Shown here in pieces: positions 37,099-47,100 of a stretch of 64,000 nt of DNA. Source of the stretch: Desulforamulus profundi (GTDB lineage: Bacteria > Bacillota_B > Desulfotomaculia > Desulfotomaculales > Desulfotomaculaceae); assembly GCF_002607855.1 (NCBI RefSeq), contig NZ_AWQQ01000088.1:8632-72631 (forward strand). Reading direction: 5' to 3'. Within the stretch, counting starts at the first letter, position 1, and each line of letters begins with the position of its first letter. Made by a program: the position numbers and the translations under genes. The notes beneath the pieces are model-generated. The model saw only the letters and a program-made list of their open reading frames with translations, was not told the DNA's origin and searched no databases.

Positions 37099-38199
37099 AT
37101 GCAAAAAACAGCGATTTCTACAAAACAGGTGTTTTTCCTATTAACGACGATGCTATCCATCATTGGGCATGTCTTGCTTGTTCCAGTTTATTTCGAATGG
37201 GCGGGGAAAGATGCCTGGATTGGCATTTTTGTCTCATTTCTCCTTGGTGTTTTGGTATTTGTTGCCATGGGGAAACTAAATGAGATATTATACGGGGAGA
37301 CCCTTATTCATAGGGTTAATCGGTGGTTGGGTCCCTGGTTTGGACGTATCCTTACTCTTCCGTTGGTTCTTTATTTTTTTCTTCTATCCGTGATTACACT
37401 ATATGGATTTGTCGATTTCACAGTATCTTTTTTTTTAACTGAAACGCCTCGCTGGGCTGTTGCCCTTTCCTTTGGGTTGGCCGTATTTTATTTGGTTCAT
37501 CTGGGGATCGAGGTGATTGTTAGGGTATCTGAATGGATTGTTGTTATAGTCCTTTTTACTGGAATTGTTGTATCCGCCGCATTGTTAGAGAAAAAGGATT
37601 ACACTCAACTGCTTCCTCCCCTTGATATGGGCATTGAGCCCATTTTACCCGTTATTTTCCTCACTTTTGCCGTTTTTGGTGAAATGTTAGTTTTGCTCAT
37701 GGTTAACGTGAAGAAGGACCATGAAAAATCCATTTCCCATGTCAAAGTATATTTAATTGCATTAGGCGTCAATCTTATAATATTTTTGGGGGCTGTCACT
37801 GGTCCGATTGCCATCTTTGGAGAAGAACAGGTGAAAAATTTTATCTATCCCATGGGAAACACCGTTAGATTGATCTCACTGGGATTTACCGATCGACTTG
37901 ATAGCTACGGAGTTACCCTTTTGACCGCTGGAAGTTTTGTTCGTTTGGGCATTTTCCATTATGCCACCAGCCTTGCCATATCCCAGTGGTTTTCTATTGC
38001 TAATTACCGGTGGATTAATTGGATTTTGGGAATGGTATTGATCATCACATCTTTAACGATGTTTAATAACTACAGTGAATATTATTACTTCTTAAAAAAC
38101 TACTATCCTTACGGAGTGGTTTTTACAGGGGTGATTATTATTCTGTGGATGTTAATTGCTATCATGTCAAAAAGAAAAAAAAGAAGAGGAAATTACTGA
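37099..38199 (+). CDS. gerAB: Spore germination permease GerAB-type
   Basis: The B subunit of the germinant receptor, 366 residues, a member of the amino acid-polyamine-organocation transporter fold that binds the germinant. About ten hydrophobic helices are visible; typical signatures include ISTKQVFFLLTTMLSIIGHV at the start, NEILYGETLIHRVNRWLGPW and TLLTAGSFVRLGIFHYA. It ends in a basic tail (KRKKRRG). The ATG at 37099 follows AGGTGAT and lies 11 bases after gerC. The order A-C-B differs from the common A-B-C. The gene is intact. Confidence 0.9.
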   Translation: MQKTAISTKQVFFLLTTMLSIIGHVLLVPVYFEWAGKDAWIGIFVSFLLGVLVFVAMGKLNEILYGETLIHRVNRWLGPWFGRILTLPLVLYFFLLSVITLYGFVDFTVSFFLTETPRWAVALSFGLAVFYLVHLGIEVIVRVSEWIVVIVLFTGIVVSAALLEKKDYTQLLPPLDMGIEPILPVIFLTFAVFGEMLVLLMVNVKKDHEKSISHVKVYLIALGVNLIIFLGAVTGPIAIFGEEQVKNFIYPMGNTVRLISLGFTDRLDSYGVTLLTAGSFVRLGIFHYATSLAISQWFSIANYRWINWILGMVLIITSLTMFNNYSEYYYFLKNYYPYGVVFTGVIIILWMLIAIMSKRKKRRGNY

Positions 38200-38510
38200 T
38201 TTAAGTCTAATGATAATGAGAGGTCTTTTTAACAGCATAAGAAGTTTTCAATATAATAAGCATCCAAAGTTTGAATCCTTCTAACACTCCCAAAGAATTG
38301 GCACTGGCCAAACAATTAATGGAAAATAAGTAGGGGGCATCACGTTGTTTGCTGCTTTGTTTTTTGCTAGATTGGCAGTATTATTGCCGGAGGGAGTTAC
38401 CAACTAACTATTTCCAAAGATGCCGGACTTGATCCTTTGTTGAAAACAAGATGAGGGTGTAGATTTGCAATTATCGGGCCATATCCATTTATACGAGAGG
38501 GGGAAGAATT
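38200..38510 (+). other. Relic coding sequence upstream of cooA
   Basis: No intact gene. Two short broken frames read like ends of proteins: NPSNTPKELALAKQLMENK with a stop at about 38330, and IGSIIAGGSYQLTISKDAGL (ending DPLLKTR at about 38454). I recognise neither. The last 60 bases carry the cooA ribosome binding site and presumably its promoter. Confidence 0.35.
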
Positions 38511-39176
38511 ATGCCAACCAGAATGAGGTTAACAGACATCGACTTGTTGGAAACTCTGAGTTCCCCGGAGTATGCCGAGTTCTTGGAAAAGTTTCAGGAA
38601 CGTCGGTTTCTTAAAAAGGAAATTCTCTATTTACCGAACGATGAGAAAAATTTGGTATTTTTAGTAAAGCATGGGAGGGCTAGGATTTATCTGGCTTATG
38701 AAGATAAGGAATTTACCCTGTCTATTTTGAGTCCAGGTGATGTCTACAGTACACATACTAGAGCATTTATTCAGGCTATGGAAGATACAACTATATTGGT
38801 TACCGATGTCCGCAACTTCCAAAAGATTGTTGTTAATTCCCCTGTTTTTGGTTTGAATATGGTTAAAGTATTGGGGGATTTATTGAAAAGCTCATTTACC
38901 ATAATTAATAGTTTGGTTTTTAAAGAGACTTACTTAAGGCTGGCTGAATTTTTAGTTCAGGCTGCGGAAGACATAGGAATACCGGTACAGCAGGGAATTA
39001 AGTTAGAGCTGGGCTTAACTACTGAAGAAATTGCTCTGATAGTGGGAGCTACCCGTCAAACAGTTTCAGTTTTTTTAAATGATCTGCAAAAGTCGGGCAT
39101 TTTAGAAAAAGTAAACCGACGAACTATTTTGATTAAAGATTTAAAAAAATTGCAGGGGATAGAATCAGGTTTCTAG
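38511..39176 (+). CDS. cooA: CO-sensing transcription activator CooA (CRP/FNR family)
   Basis: A 221-residue haem-containing activator that switches on coo genes when CO binds. It closely resembles CooA of Carboxydothermus hydrogenoformans as I recall it: MRLTDIDLLETL, LVFLVKHGRARIYLAYEDKE, THTRAFIQAMEDTTIL and the long C-helix MVKVLGDLLKSSFTIINSLV. The DNA-binding domain carries GLTTEEIALIVGATRQTVSV. The N-terminal Pro2 ligand and the ferrous-haem ligand His82 are kept, but the position of the ferric-haem ligand Cys80 is Ser here (DVYSTHTR). The ATG at 38511 follows GAGAGGGGGAAG. It lies 413 bases upstream of cooM on the same strand. Confidence 0.9.
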   Translation: MPTRMRLTDIDLLETLSSPEYAEFLEKFQERRFLKKEILYLPNDEKNLVFLVKHGRARIYLAYEDKEFTLSILSPGDVYSTHTRAFIQAMEDTTILVTDVRNFQKIVVNSPVFGLNMVKVLGDLLKSSFTIINSLVFKETYLRLAEFLVQAAEDIGIPVQQGIKLELGLTTEEIALIVGATRQTVSVFLNDLQKSGILEKVNRRTILIKDLKKLQGIESGF

Positions 39177-39178
39177 TT

Positions 39179-39212
39179 AAGAAGCGAAAATACTTTTTCG
39201 CTTCTTTTTTTA
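39179..39212 (+). terminator. Terminator of cooA
   Basis: A perfect 12-bp stem (39179-39190 with 39195-39206) around TACT, followed by a T-run. It separates cooA from the cooM operon transcript. Confidence 0.9.
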
Positions 39213-39589
39213 TGTGCTCCTTTTGTAAAATACTTTCTTGATCGCTATCATTTTTATGAACTGGTCTAAATGAACTTTGCAACTAAACCATGTTATCTTA
39301 TTTCTAACTTTTAGTATCGCTGATGCAGCTTCTTCCGTAAAGTGAACGTGTTCGAGTCGTCGTGTCCATGCCCACAAAACAGCACCTCTATGGTGAATAT
39401 TAGAAACACCAATTATCTATATATTTCTGCATATTACTTTGTTTTCCTACAAATTAAGGGGTGCTACAGGAGGTTTATTTTACGGATTCAGGTTCTTGAA
39501 AAAACATCGTTTATCCGACAGAAGTTATGTTAACTTTTCGTTAAAGTGAACAAAAGAACAAATTGTTTTTGGTGAAGGAGGTAGGAAAT
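39213..39589. promoter_or_regulatory. Control region of the coo operon
   Basis: About 375 bases without a credible gene. An imperfect CooA-type site CATCG-N6-CGACA lies at 39505-39520, about 70 bases before the cooM start. The 10-base word GTAAAGTGAAC recurs as TTAAAGTGAAC at 39541, and GAACGTGTTC at 39343-39352 is a perfect palindrome. Which of these binds CooA cannot be settled by reading. Confidence 0.4.
39505..39520. promoter_or_regulatory. Candidate CooA-binding site
   Basis: CATCG, six bases, CGACA. The known CooA half-sites in Rhodospirillum rubrum are TGTCR and YGACA six bases apart; the right half matches fully and the left half only at three of five positions. Confidence 0.3.
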
Positions 39590-42500
39590 GTGGATTTTGG
39601 TTTTCTAATTAATGGGTCATCTATGATAGCTTTGTTTGGTGTAATAGTTCTATTGGTTGGTGAACTAGTTGCACTGAAGCAGATGAAAAACCTAATCCGA
39701 TTACTGATTATTTCCAGTATTGCTGAAATCGGGTATGTTCTGCTGGGACTTGGTATGGGTACTTATGAAGGTATCTCAGGAGCTCTGCTGCATTTGGAAT
39801 ACCAAATTGTAATGCGGGGGTTGGTCTTTTTTGCTGCAGCGGCATTTATTGCACGAGGGCGCTCTCATAGTATTGAAAAGCTCAAAGGGATAGGTAAGAC
39901 CATGCCTGTTATAGCAACCTTGTTTGGTTTCGGGTTGTTCTCAGTAATGGCTTATCGCCATTTAAGGGTTCTATTAGTAAATTTTTGATTATTTATGCAG
40001 CTATTGAAAGCGGTCATTGGTTTTATGCTGCTATGGCCACGTTAGGCAGTATCATTGAAGCAGTGTATTTCCTTCTGGTAATTCAAAGACTATGTTTCGA
40101 GAAACCCGTCCAAGAGGTGGAGGGAGTAGAAAAAGTCAAAGAAACTTCTTCTGTTTTGATGATAGTTTTACTGGTTCTGAGTGGTCTAACTGCTTTTATG
40201 GGCTTATTTCCGGAGCCTTTCATTCACAGTGCTGAGCATGCTGCTGCCATATTATTAGGGAGTGCGGGTCTGGAACAATTGCCTGCCTTTGAATCACCTT
40301 GGTCCACCTTGGTTCTCGTTCCTTATGTGGGTGGGTTCGTAGTTTATCTTATTGGACGTTTTTCGCCGGACTTACGTAATTTGTTGGCGGTTATCATTAC
40401 CGGTATAACAGTATACTTGGCTTGGCAAGGTGGCGATTTTGACAGTTTATCAAAACTTTTTGCTCTAATTATGGCCGGTATCGGTTTCTTGATCACTCTT
40501 TATTCTGTCGGCTATTTAAAGGGTAAACCGCATACAAACCGTTACTTTTTCTTCTTACTCTTAATGTTAGGTACTTTATTGGGCTTAACGACCAGTAAAG
40601 AGTTGGGCAATTTTTACGTCTTCTGGGAATTAATGACCTGGACTTCTTATCTTTTGGTTATTCATGAGCAAACTACAAAAGCCTTACGGGCCGGTTTCAA
40701 ATATTTTATTATGTGTACTTCCGGAGCTTACATTATGCATTTTGCAATTTTGACTTTGCATGTAAAACTTGGAAGCTTCGATATGGCGGTAATTTCCGCA
40801 AATTTACAAGCATTATCTCCAAGTCTTATGTTGGCAGTGTTGGGAATGTTTATAATTGGTCTTGGTGTCAAAACAGGCTTGGCGCCGTTGCATAGCTGGT
40901 TGCCTGATGCTCACCCTGTGGCACCTTCATCTATTTCGGCGCCAATGTCAGGTATTTTGACCAAAACCGGTATTTATGGACTTGTACGTATTCTCTTTGT
41001 TGTTTTTGGTGCGGGTTTACTGACTGAGTTGGGTACTACCGGTCAGTTTTCTACTATTGGATTTATTATCTCCATGCTTGGGGCACTGACGCTTTTGGTC
41101 GGTGAAATCATGGCCCTTAGACAGACTGATATTAAAAGGATGTTGGCTTATTCAACTATGGCCCAGGTAGGAGAGATAGTAATTACTTTGGGAATAGGAA
41201 CTTATTTGAGTCTTATTGGTTCCCTTTATCATGTTTTGAATCATGCAATCATGAAAAACCTTTTATTCTTGGCTGTGGGAGCTTTAATCTTCCGCTTGAA
41301 GAGTCAGGAAATTACTAAGTTTAAAGGTATCGGTCGGGTGATGCCTGTAACGTCTTTATGTTTTAGTATTGGTATTTTAGCCATTATGGGTTTACCGCCT
41401 TTTAACGGATTTATCAGTAAATTCTTAATGCTTTATGCCAGTGTACAAGCCGGTCATTTGGCATTAGCAGGTTTAATCCTTTTGGGTAGCATTATTGGTG
41501 GTTTTTATTATCTGAAATTGGTTAGGATTATTTTCTTTGAAAAGTATGAGGGTCCTGTGCTTAAGGAAGCTCCGATTACCATGTTGATTCCAATTGGGAT
41601 CCTAACGGGTTTAACTGTTTTTAACGGTTTATATCCGCAAGCTGGTATGTCATTGGTTAAGCCAGTGGCTGATTTGATTGCAGCTAAAGGACAAATGGCT
41701 GTAACTGCTATTCCCAATGTTTCCATCGTTTGGCCCATGGTTGCAGTAATTCCGATGGTAGGGGCTCTGGTTACGTACCTTTTAGGAAGACGTTCGGCCA
41801 AGCACAGCGGCTGGTTAGCAGTTGTGACAATGGTCGCAACATTGATAACAGTATTTACTGCATCTTCCCATCTTGATGTTTTTTCCTGGAGTTTTGCTTT
41901 ACTTATTGCCTTTATTGGAGTTTTAAATTTACTCTACTCACTGGGTTATATGGATCATGGACATGCCCAAAGTCGCTTTTACACGTTTTTTGTTTTGATG
42001 ATTGGCGGTCTTCTAGGTGTAGCGGTGAGCAAAGATCTCTTCAGTTTCTTTGCTTTTTGGGAAATCATGAGTAGCTGGACCCTATACTTTGTAATTATTC
42101 ATGAGGAAACCAAAGAGGCATTACGGGAAGGTTTTAAATACTTTATTTTTAATTATGTTGGAGCCAGTCTGATGTTTTTAGGACTAATTGTCTTAACAGC
42201 TAACACCGGTACCTTTGAGATGAGTGAGCTGGCCTGGCGGTTAAGTACTTTGCCGACAAACCTTGTGGCCTTTGGCTTGATCTTGATGTTGATCGGCTTT
42301 GCAATGAAGGCAGCTATGCTACCTTTCCGCATCGACTATCAGATGCATCCGCCAACTGCACCAACACCGGTCAGTGGTTACATTTCTTCTGTGCTTTTAA
42401 AAAGTGCGCCCTTTGGGATGGCTAAATTATTCTATGTTTTTGGAGGAGTTGCTCTTATAGGTAAGTTTGGTCTGGCAGGAGAGATGCCCAGCCTAATGTA

Positions 42501-43413
42501 TTCAGTTGCCTGGGTAAGTGGCTTAACTATTTTAATGGCTGCTGCACTGGCTCTTTTGCAAAGTGGTATGAAGCGCCTGCTTATTTATCATACAGTGAGT
42601 CAAATGGGTTATATCATCTTAGGAGTTAGCTTGGGTTCTTCTTTAGGAGTGGCTGGAGGTTTATTGCATTTGGTTAACCATATGCTGTTTAAGAACCTAC
42701 TTTTTTTAGTTGCCGGTGTCATTATGGTGAAAACCGGTATTGAGAACCTGGATAGGTTAGGAGGAATCGGCAGGAAAATGCCGGTAACTCTCGGGGCCTT
42801 TGCGATTGGGGCCTTTTCGATTGCCGGTATCCCGCCGTTTAATGGATTTACCTCTAAATGGATAATCTATCAAGCTGCCATGGAGAAAGGATATGTGTTT
42901 TTAGCTTTACTCTCCTTGCTAGCTAGTGTTTTGACCTTAGCTTCGTTTGTTAAGTTTTTACATTCTGCCTTTTTCGGGCAATTACCTAAGGAGTTAGAGA
43001 ATGTAACTGAAGCTCCTTGGACAATGCAAATCCCTATGATAATTTTGGCTGTTTTGTGTGTGGTTTTTGGTGTGTTCCCGGGGATACCACTAACTACTAT
43101 TGCTGCCATAGAGAGCTGGTTGGGCCTTACACCGGTTTCAGCTTCATTTTTTGGGGTTGATTCCGGTCTGGGAGCTTGGAATGCCGGGGTTATCACTATA
43201 CTATTGGCAGTGGCCTTTATTGCAGGTGTCAGTGTCTACTTTATTGGCAATGGGAAAATCAGATATACAAAAATCTATACTTGTGGGGTAACTGATTTAA
43301 CAGCTGAAGAGGTGCATGTTAATTCCCATAATCTTTATGAATCGCCAAAAGGCTTGGTTAAACAGTGCATTAAAGTTTTATACCGGATTACCGGCTTAGG
43401 TAAGGGGGTATAA
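39590..43413 (+). CDS. cooM: Coo hydrogenase membrane subunit CooM (frameshifted)
   Basis: A very large membrane protein, about 1,274 residues, of the energy-converting CO-induced hydrogenase. It joins one partial and two full antiporter-like (NuoL/MrpD) modules; each ends with the same motif: MPVIATLFGFGLFSVMGLSP, MPVTSLCFSIGILAIMGLPP and MPVTLGAFAIGAFSIAGIPP. Ion-path residues such as the Glu in FYVFWELMTWTS and FFAFWEIMSSWT and the Lys in KTGLAPLHSWLPDAHPVAPS are present. One G is missing near 39951. The GTG at 39590 follows GAAGGAGGT. It is thought to pump H+ or Na+ as electrons flow to H2. First gene of cooMKLXUH. Confidence 0.92.
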
Positions 43414-43415
43414 CT

Positions 43416-44381
43416 ATGACGGATATTGTTAAATTAATTTTTGATTTATTAATTTTTCCTGGTGGCTTGTTTGCCGTAGTCTTTGGATTGTTTCTTATGG
43501 GAATTGACCGTAAAATTGCTGCTCGATTACAGAGGAGGGTTGGGCCCCCTGTCTACCAGCCCTTTATTGACCTGGTCAAACTAACCAGGAAGGAGACAGT
43601 TGTACCGGAGACCGCGCACCTGCAGGCCTTTAGGTTAGCGCCATTGTTGGGGTTTGTAGGGATGATGGCAGCTGTGACTTTGATACCTATTGCTGGCGTA
43701 TACCAAGGTTTTGAGCATTCGGGAGATTTATTGGTTTTGCTTTACTTGCTGTCATTACCTGCCATTGCTTTGATGATCGGTGGTTCTGCCTCCAGTTCAC
43801 CCTTTGGGGCTATAGGCTTTTCCAGGGAAATGGTCATGATGATGTCCTATGAGTTGCCGTTACTGATAGTGCTCGTAACCGTTGCTTTGAAGGTTGGACT
43901 GGCAACAGGTGGTATAGCTACCTTTTCTTTAAGTGAAATTGTGCAGTTTCAACTGGAAAACGGGGCATTACTTTTTGATTACACCATGTTACCGGCTCTG
44001 CTGGCTTTTCTGGTATTCATTCCGGGTAATATGGGGGTGGTTCCCTTTGATATCCCCGAGGCGGAAACTGAAATTGTCGAGGGTCCTATTCTGGAATATT
44101 CCGGTACCGGTTTAGCTTTATTTAAACTAATGACCTCCCTAAAAATGGTTGTGGTATTGGGTTTAGCCATAGCACTCTTTTTCCCGACACCACTGGGTGA
44201 AAATTTCTTGATTAACCTATTGTGGTTTTTCCTAAAATGTTTAGTTTTAATGGTAATTTCTATTACAGTTGTTCGCACCAGTACAGGACGGGTACGGATG
44301 GATCAGGCTTTTAAATTCTATCTTAAGTATCCGACAGTACTGGCTTTGATCAGCTTGGTTTTAACGTTGTTACAAGGATAA
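43416..44381 (+). CDS. cooK: Coo hydrogenase membrane subunit CooK (NuoH-like)
   Basis: A 321-residue membrane protein of the NuoH/EchB family that links the hydrophilic hydrogenase to the ion pump. About eight hydrophobic helices are seen. Family signatures: GIDRKIAARLQRRVGPPVYQ (residues 29-48), GFSREMVMMMSYELPLL, and the acidic loop FDIPEAETEIVEGPILEYSG, which lies by the quinone-site equivalent of complex I. The ATG at 43416 follows GTAAGGGGGT, 2 bases after cooM. The gene is intact. Confidence 0.93.
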   Translation: MTDIVKLIFDLLIFPGGLFAVVFGLFLMGIDRKIAARLQRRVGPPVYQPFIDLVKLTRKETVVPETAHLQAFRLAPLLGFVGMMAAVTLIPIAGVYQGFEHSGDLLVLLYLLSLPAIALMIGGSASSSPFGAIGFSREMVMMMSYELPLLIVLVTVALKVGLATGGIATFSLSEIVQFQLENGALLFDYTMLPALLAFLVFIPGNMGVVPFDIPEAETEIVEGPILEYSGTGLALFKLMTSLKMVVVLGLAIALFFPTPLGENFLINLLWFFLKCLVLMVISITVVRTSTGRVRMDQAFKFYLKYPTVLALISLVLTLLQG

Positions 44382-44396
44382 CAGGGAGGAGTCTGG

Positions 44397-44828
44397 ATGA
44401 AAAAGTTGCTGCGAAAAATTGCCAAGAAATCACCGTGGTTGTACCGCATCAATGCGGGATCCTGTAATGGTTGTGATGTGGAATTGGCAACTACGGCATG
44501 TATCCCTCGTTATGATGTTGAACGCTTAGGCTGTAAATATTGTGGAAGTCCAAAGCATGCCGACATCGTTTTGATTACCGGTCCTCTTACTGCTCGGGTT
44601 AAGGAAAAGGTTTTGCGTCTTTACGATGAAATTCCTAATCCTAAAGTAACGGTAGCCATAGGAGTGTGTCCAATATCGGGAGGGGTGTTTAGAGACAGTT
44701 ATGCTATTACCGGGCCTATTGACAAATTTATTCCGGTAGATGTAAATGTACCGGGCTGTCCTCCCAGACCACAGGCGATTATCGACGGGATAGTTGAAGC
44801 TATCAAAATCTGGGAAACCAGGCTGTAA
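44397..44828 (+). CDS. cooL: Coo hydrogenase small subunit CooL (NuoB-like)
   Basis: A 143-residue subunit holding the proximal 4Fe-4S cluster, related to NuoB and to EchC. The four cysteines are in GSCNGCDVELA (two, residues 22-32), VCPISGG and GCPPRPQAI. It pairs with CooH to pass electrons to the NiFe site. The ATG at 44397 follows GGGAGGAGT. It is intact and lies 15 bases after cooK and 13 before cooX. Confidence 0.95.
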   Translation: MKKLLRKIAKKSPWLYRINAGSCNGCDVELATTACIPRYDVERLGCKYCGSPKHADIVLITGPLTARVKEKVLRLYDEIPNPKVTVAIGVCPISGGVFRDSYAITGPIDKFIPVDVNVPGCPPRPQAIIDGIVEAIKIWETRL

Positions 44829-44841
44829 GGGAGGGGGACCC

Positions 44842-45336
44842 ATGTCTTCATTTTTAAAAATAGCCATTCGTAATTTGCTCAAAGGTCCGTCTACCGACCC
44901 TTATCCCTTCGGTGAAACTTTTGTTCCCAAGGGACTGAGAGGTAAAATCAAATATGATGCCAAGGCTTGTGTTGCCTGTAGAATGTGTGAGCACGTTTGC
45001 GCCGGTGGAGCAATCCAAATCAGGGAAGTGGCCGACAAAAGTGGCCTGGAGTTTATACTTTGGCATAATACGTGTGCCTTTTGCGGTCTCTGTGAGCATT
45101 ACTGCCCAACTAAAGCAATTCGCTTAACTGAGGATTATCATACAGCCCACAGGCAAGAGGATAAATACAGATATGTAGAAAAAGGCTTCATTAAATATGT
45201 AAATTGTGCCCGGTGTGCTACACCTATGGTGCCGGTAGCTTCTGAATTACTGAACGTAGCTTATGATCAAGTTAACAAGGACATTGAAAAATTAAGGCAT
45301 TTATGCCCAAAATGCCGCCAAGAACGAGCCCTTTGA
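44842..45336 (+). CDS. cooX: Coo hydrogenase ferredoxin-like subunit CooX
   Basis: A 164-residue polyferredoxin subunit (NuoI-like) with two 4Fe-4S motifs: CVACRMCEHVC (from about residue 43) and CAFCGLCEHYCPTKAI (from about 75). The C-terminal part carries extra cysteines (NCARCATP and LCPKCRQE) that could hold zinc or another cluster. It carries electrons from CooF to CooL. The ATG at 44842 follows a GGGAGGGGG site. Gene intact. Confidence 0.92.
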   Translation: MSSFLKIAIRNLLKGPSTDPYPFGETFVPKGLRGKIKYDAKACVACRMCEHVCAGGAIQIREVADKSGLEFILWHNTCAFCGLCEHYCPTKAIRLTEDYHTAHRQEDKYRYVEKGFIKYVNCARCATPMVPVASELLNVAYDQVNKDIEKLRHLCPKCRQERAL

Positions 45337-45357
45337 TGAAGGAGAGGAGGAAACAGG

Positions 45358-45900
45358 ATGGAGCGGAATATTCAGAAGGATTTTAAAGAGAAACTAACTC
45401 AGGCAGTGGGCGAAGGATTCTCCTTGCGTTGGGAAACAGATTCGAAAGGAGTGGTTACTGGCTGGTGTAGGCTTAATGACCACAGCCAAATTACTAATGT
45501 TGCTTTGATTGTGTCAAGATCGGGCGGCCGGGTAATCACTATTACAGCTTATAAAACTAAAGATGCCCAACAGAGAGATATTCATGAAATAGCTTACCAC
45601 TTTGATCTGGATGGCTGTACTTGCACAGTTACCATAGAAATACCCCGTGATAGTAGTAAAGTTAATTCCATTACTCCGATTTTAAAAGGTGCTGATTGGA
45701 CGGAACGCGAGTTGCAAGAATTATATGATATTAAAGTGGTCGGTCATCCCAATCCAAAGAGATTGTTCCTTGATGAAACTATTGATACAGGAATAATGAA
45801 CAAATTAATTCCTTTATCATTAGCTATGAACGGAGCAACTAGTAAAACGTTGTGGGAGAAGGTATTTGCAGCCACTTCTAAGGAGGTAGATACTAAATGA
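45358..45900 (+). CDS. cooU: Coo hydrogenase subunit CooU (NuoC-like)
   Basis: A 180-residue subunit of the NuoC (30-kDa) family. Its C-terminal half carries the family signature: STPILKGADWTERELQELYD is close to the wording here, SITPILKGADWTERELQELY, followed by GHPNPKRLFLDET. It supports assembly of the hydrophilic arm and has no cofactor. The ATG at 45358 follows GGAGAGGAGG; it overlaps cooH by 4 bases (ATGA). Confidence 0.92.
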   Translation: MERNIQKDFKEKLTQAVGEGFSLRWETDSKGVVTGWCRLNDHSQITNVALIVSRSGGRVITITAYKTKDAQQRDIHEIAYHFDLDGCTCTVTIEIPRDSSKVNSITPILKGADWTERELQELYDIKVVGHPNPKRLFLDETIDTGIMNKLIPLSLAMNGATSKTLWEKVFAATSKEVDTK

Positions 45901-46978
45901 GCACTTATACCATCCCAGTAGGACCACTACATGTAGCGTTAGAAGAACCAATGTATTTCCGGGTGCAGGTTGAAGGAGAGACTGTTGTTGGTTTGGATAT
46001 AACGGCAGGGTTTGTACACAGGGGTATGGAATCCTTGGCATTGCAACGCAACATTTACCAAAATATAACTTTAACTGAGCGTCTTTGTTCTTTGTGTTCA
46101 AATAACCATCCATTTACTTATTGTATGGCCCTTGAGAAGATTGCCGGAATCAAAGTTCCGGAAAGAGGTGAATATCTAAGGGTTATCGCTGATGAAGTAA
46201 AAAGGATAGCATCCAACTTGTTCAATGCTGGTATATTGGCTCATATCATTGGTTTTGATTCCTTATTTATGCATGTGATGGAGATACGGGAGATAGTCCA
46301 GGATACCAAAGAGACTATTTATGGTAATCGGATGGACTTGGCCGCTAATACCATTGGCGGCGTAAAATATAACCTATCTAATGAAAAGATTAAATATATG
46401 ATGAAGCAGATGGACAGCTTGAAAAAGCCATTGGAAGAAATTGTTGATATCTATATGAACAATAAGCTTGTTCGAGCTCGAACTGAAGGTGTAGGGATCT
46501 TACCTAAAGAAGAAGCCATCCGGTATGGTGTGGTTGGTCCTGTTGCCAGGGGGTCTGGAGTAAATAATGATGTGCGGGTAAAGAGTCCTTATGCGGCTTA
46601 TGACAAGATAAAAGTTAATGTTAATGTAGAAACTGGTTGTGATGTTAGAGCGAGAGCCATAGTTAGGTTAAGGGAAATTCAGGAAGCTATCAATATTATT
46701 CAACTATGTCTAAAAGAACTACCTGACGGTCCAACTTGTATTGATCATTTGCCGGAAATACCTGCTGGGGAAGCTATAGCCAAGTCAGAGGCTCCACGGG
46801 AGAATTGATTTATTATCTACGCACAAACGGTTCTGATCTACCGGAACGCCTTAAGTGGCGAGTGCCCACTTATATGAACTGGGAAGCGCTCAATGTTATG
46901 ATGCCGGGAAATAAGGTGTCTGATATTCCACTTATTATTAGTAGTATTGATCCCTGCATCTCCTGCACCGAAAGATAA
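45897..46978 (+). CDS. cooH: Coo hydrogenase large subunit CooH (NuoD-like, NiFe), frameshifted
   Basis: The nickel-iron catalytic subunit, about 360 residues after restoring one G near 46799. Nickel is held by CSLCSNNH (Cys64, Cys67) at the N-terminus and by DPCISCTER at the very end. VHRGMESLALQR and GGVKYNLS are typical of the NuoD-like group. It reduces protons to H2 using electrons from CO. The protein stops immediately after the last Cys-x-x-Cys motif, without the tail that maturation proteases remove in standard hydrogenases. It overlaps cooU by 4 bases. Confidence 0.93.
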
Positions 46979-47100
46979 TACTAAAATCAGAAAACCAGGT
47001 GCCAGGCTTACCGTAAAACTTTGTTGGCTTGGTTCAATTATCCTTAAAGACTTGGCAGTAGTCCTTTTGATTTATGTCGTAGCGAAAGGATGCGATAGCC

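Noticed and set aside
39342..39533. A 63-residue plus-strand frame before cooM
   Set aside because: It has no ribosome binding site or family resemblance and covers the operator region.
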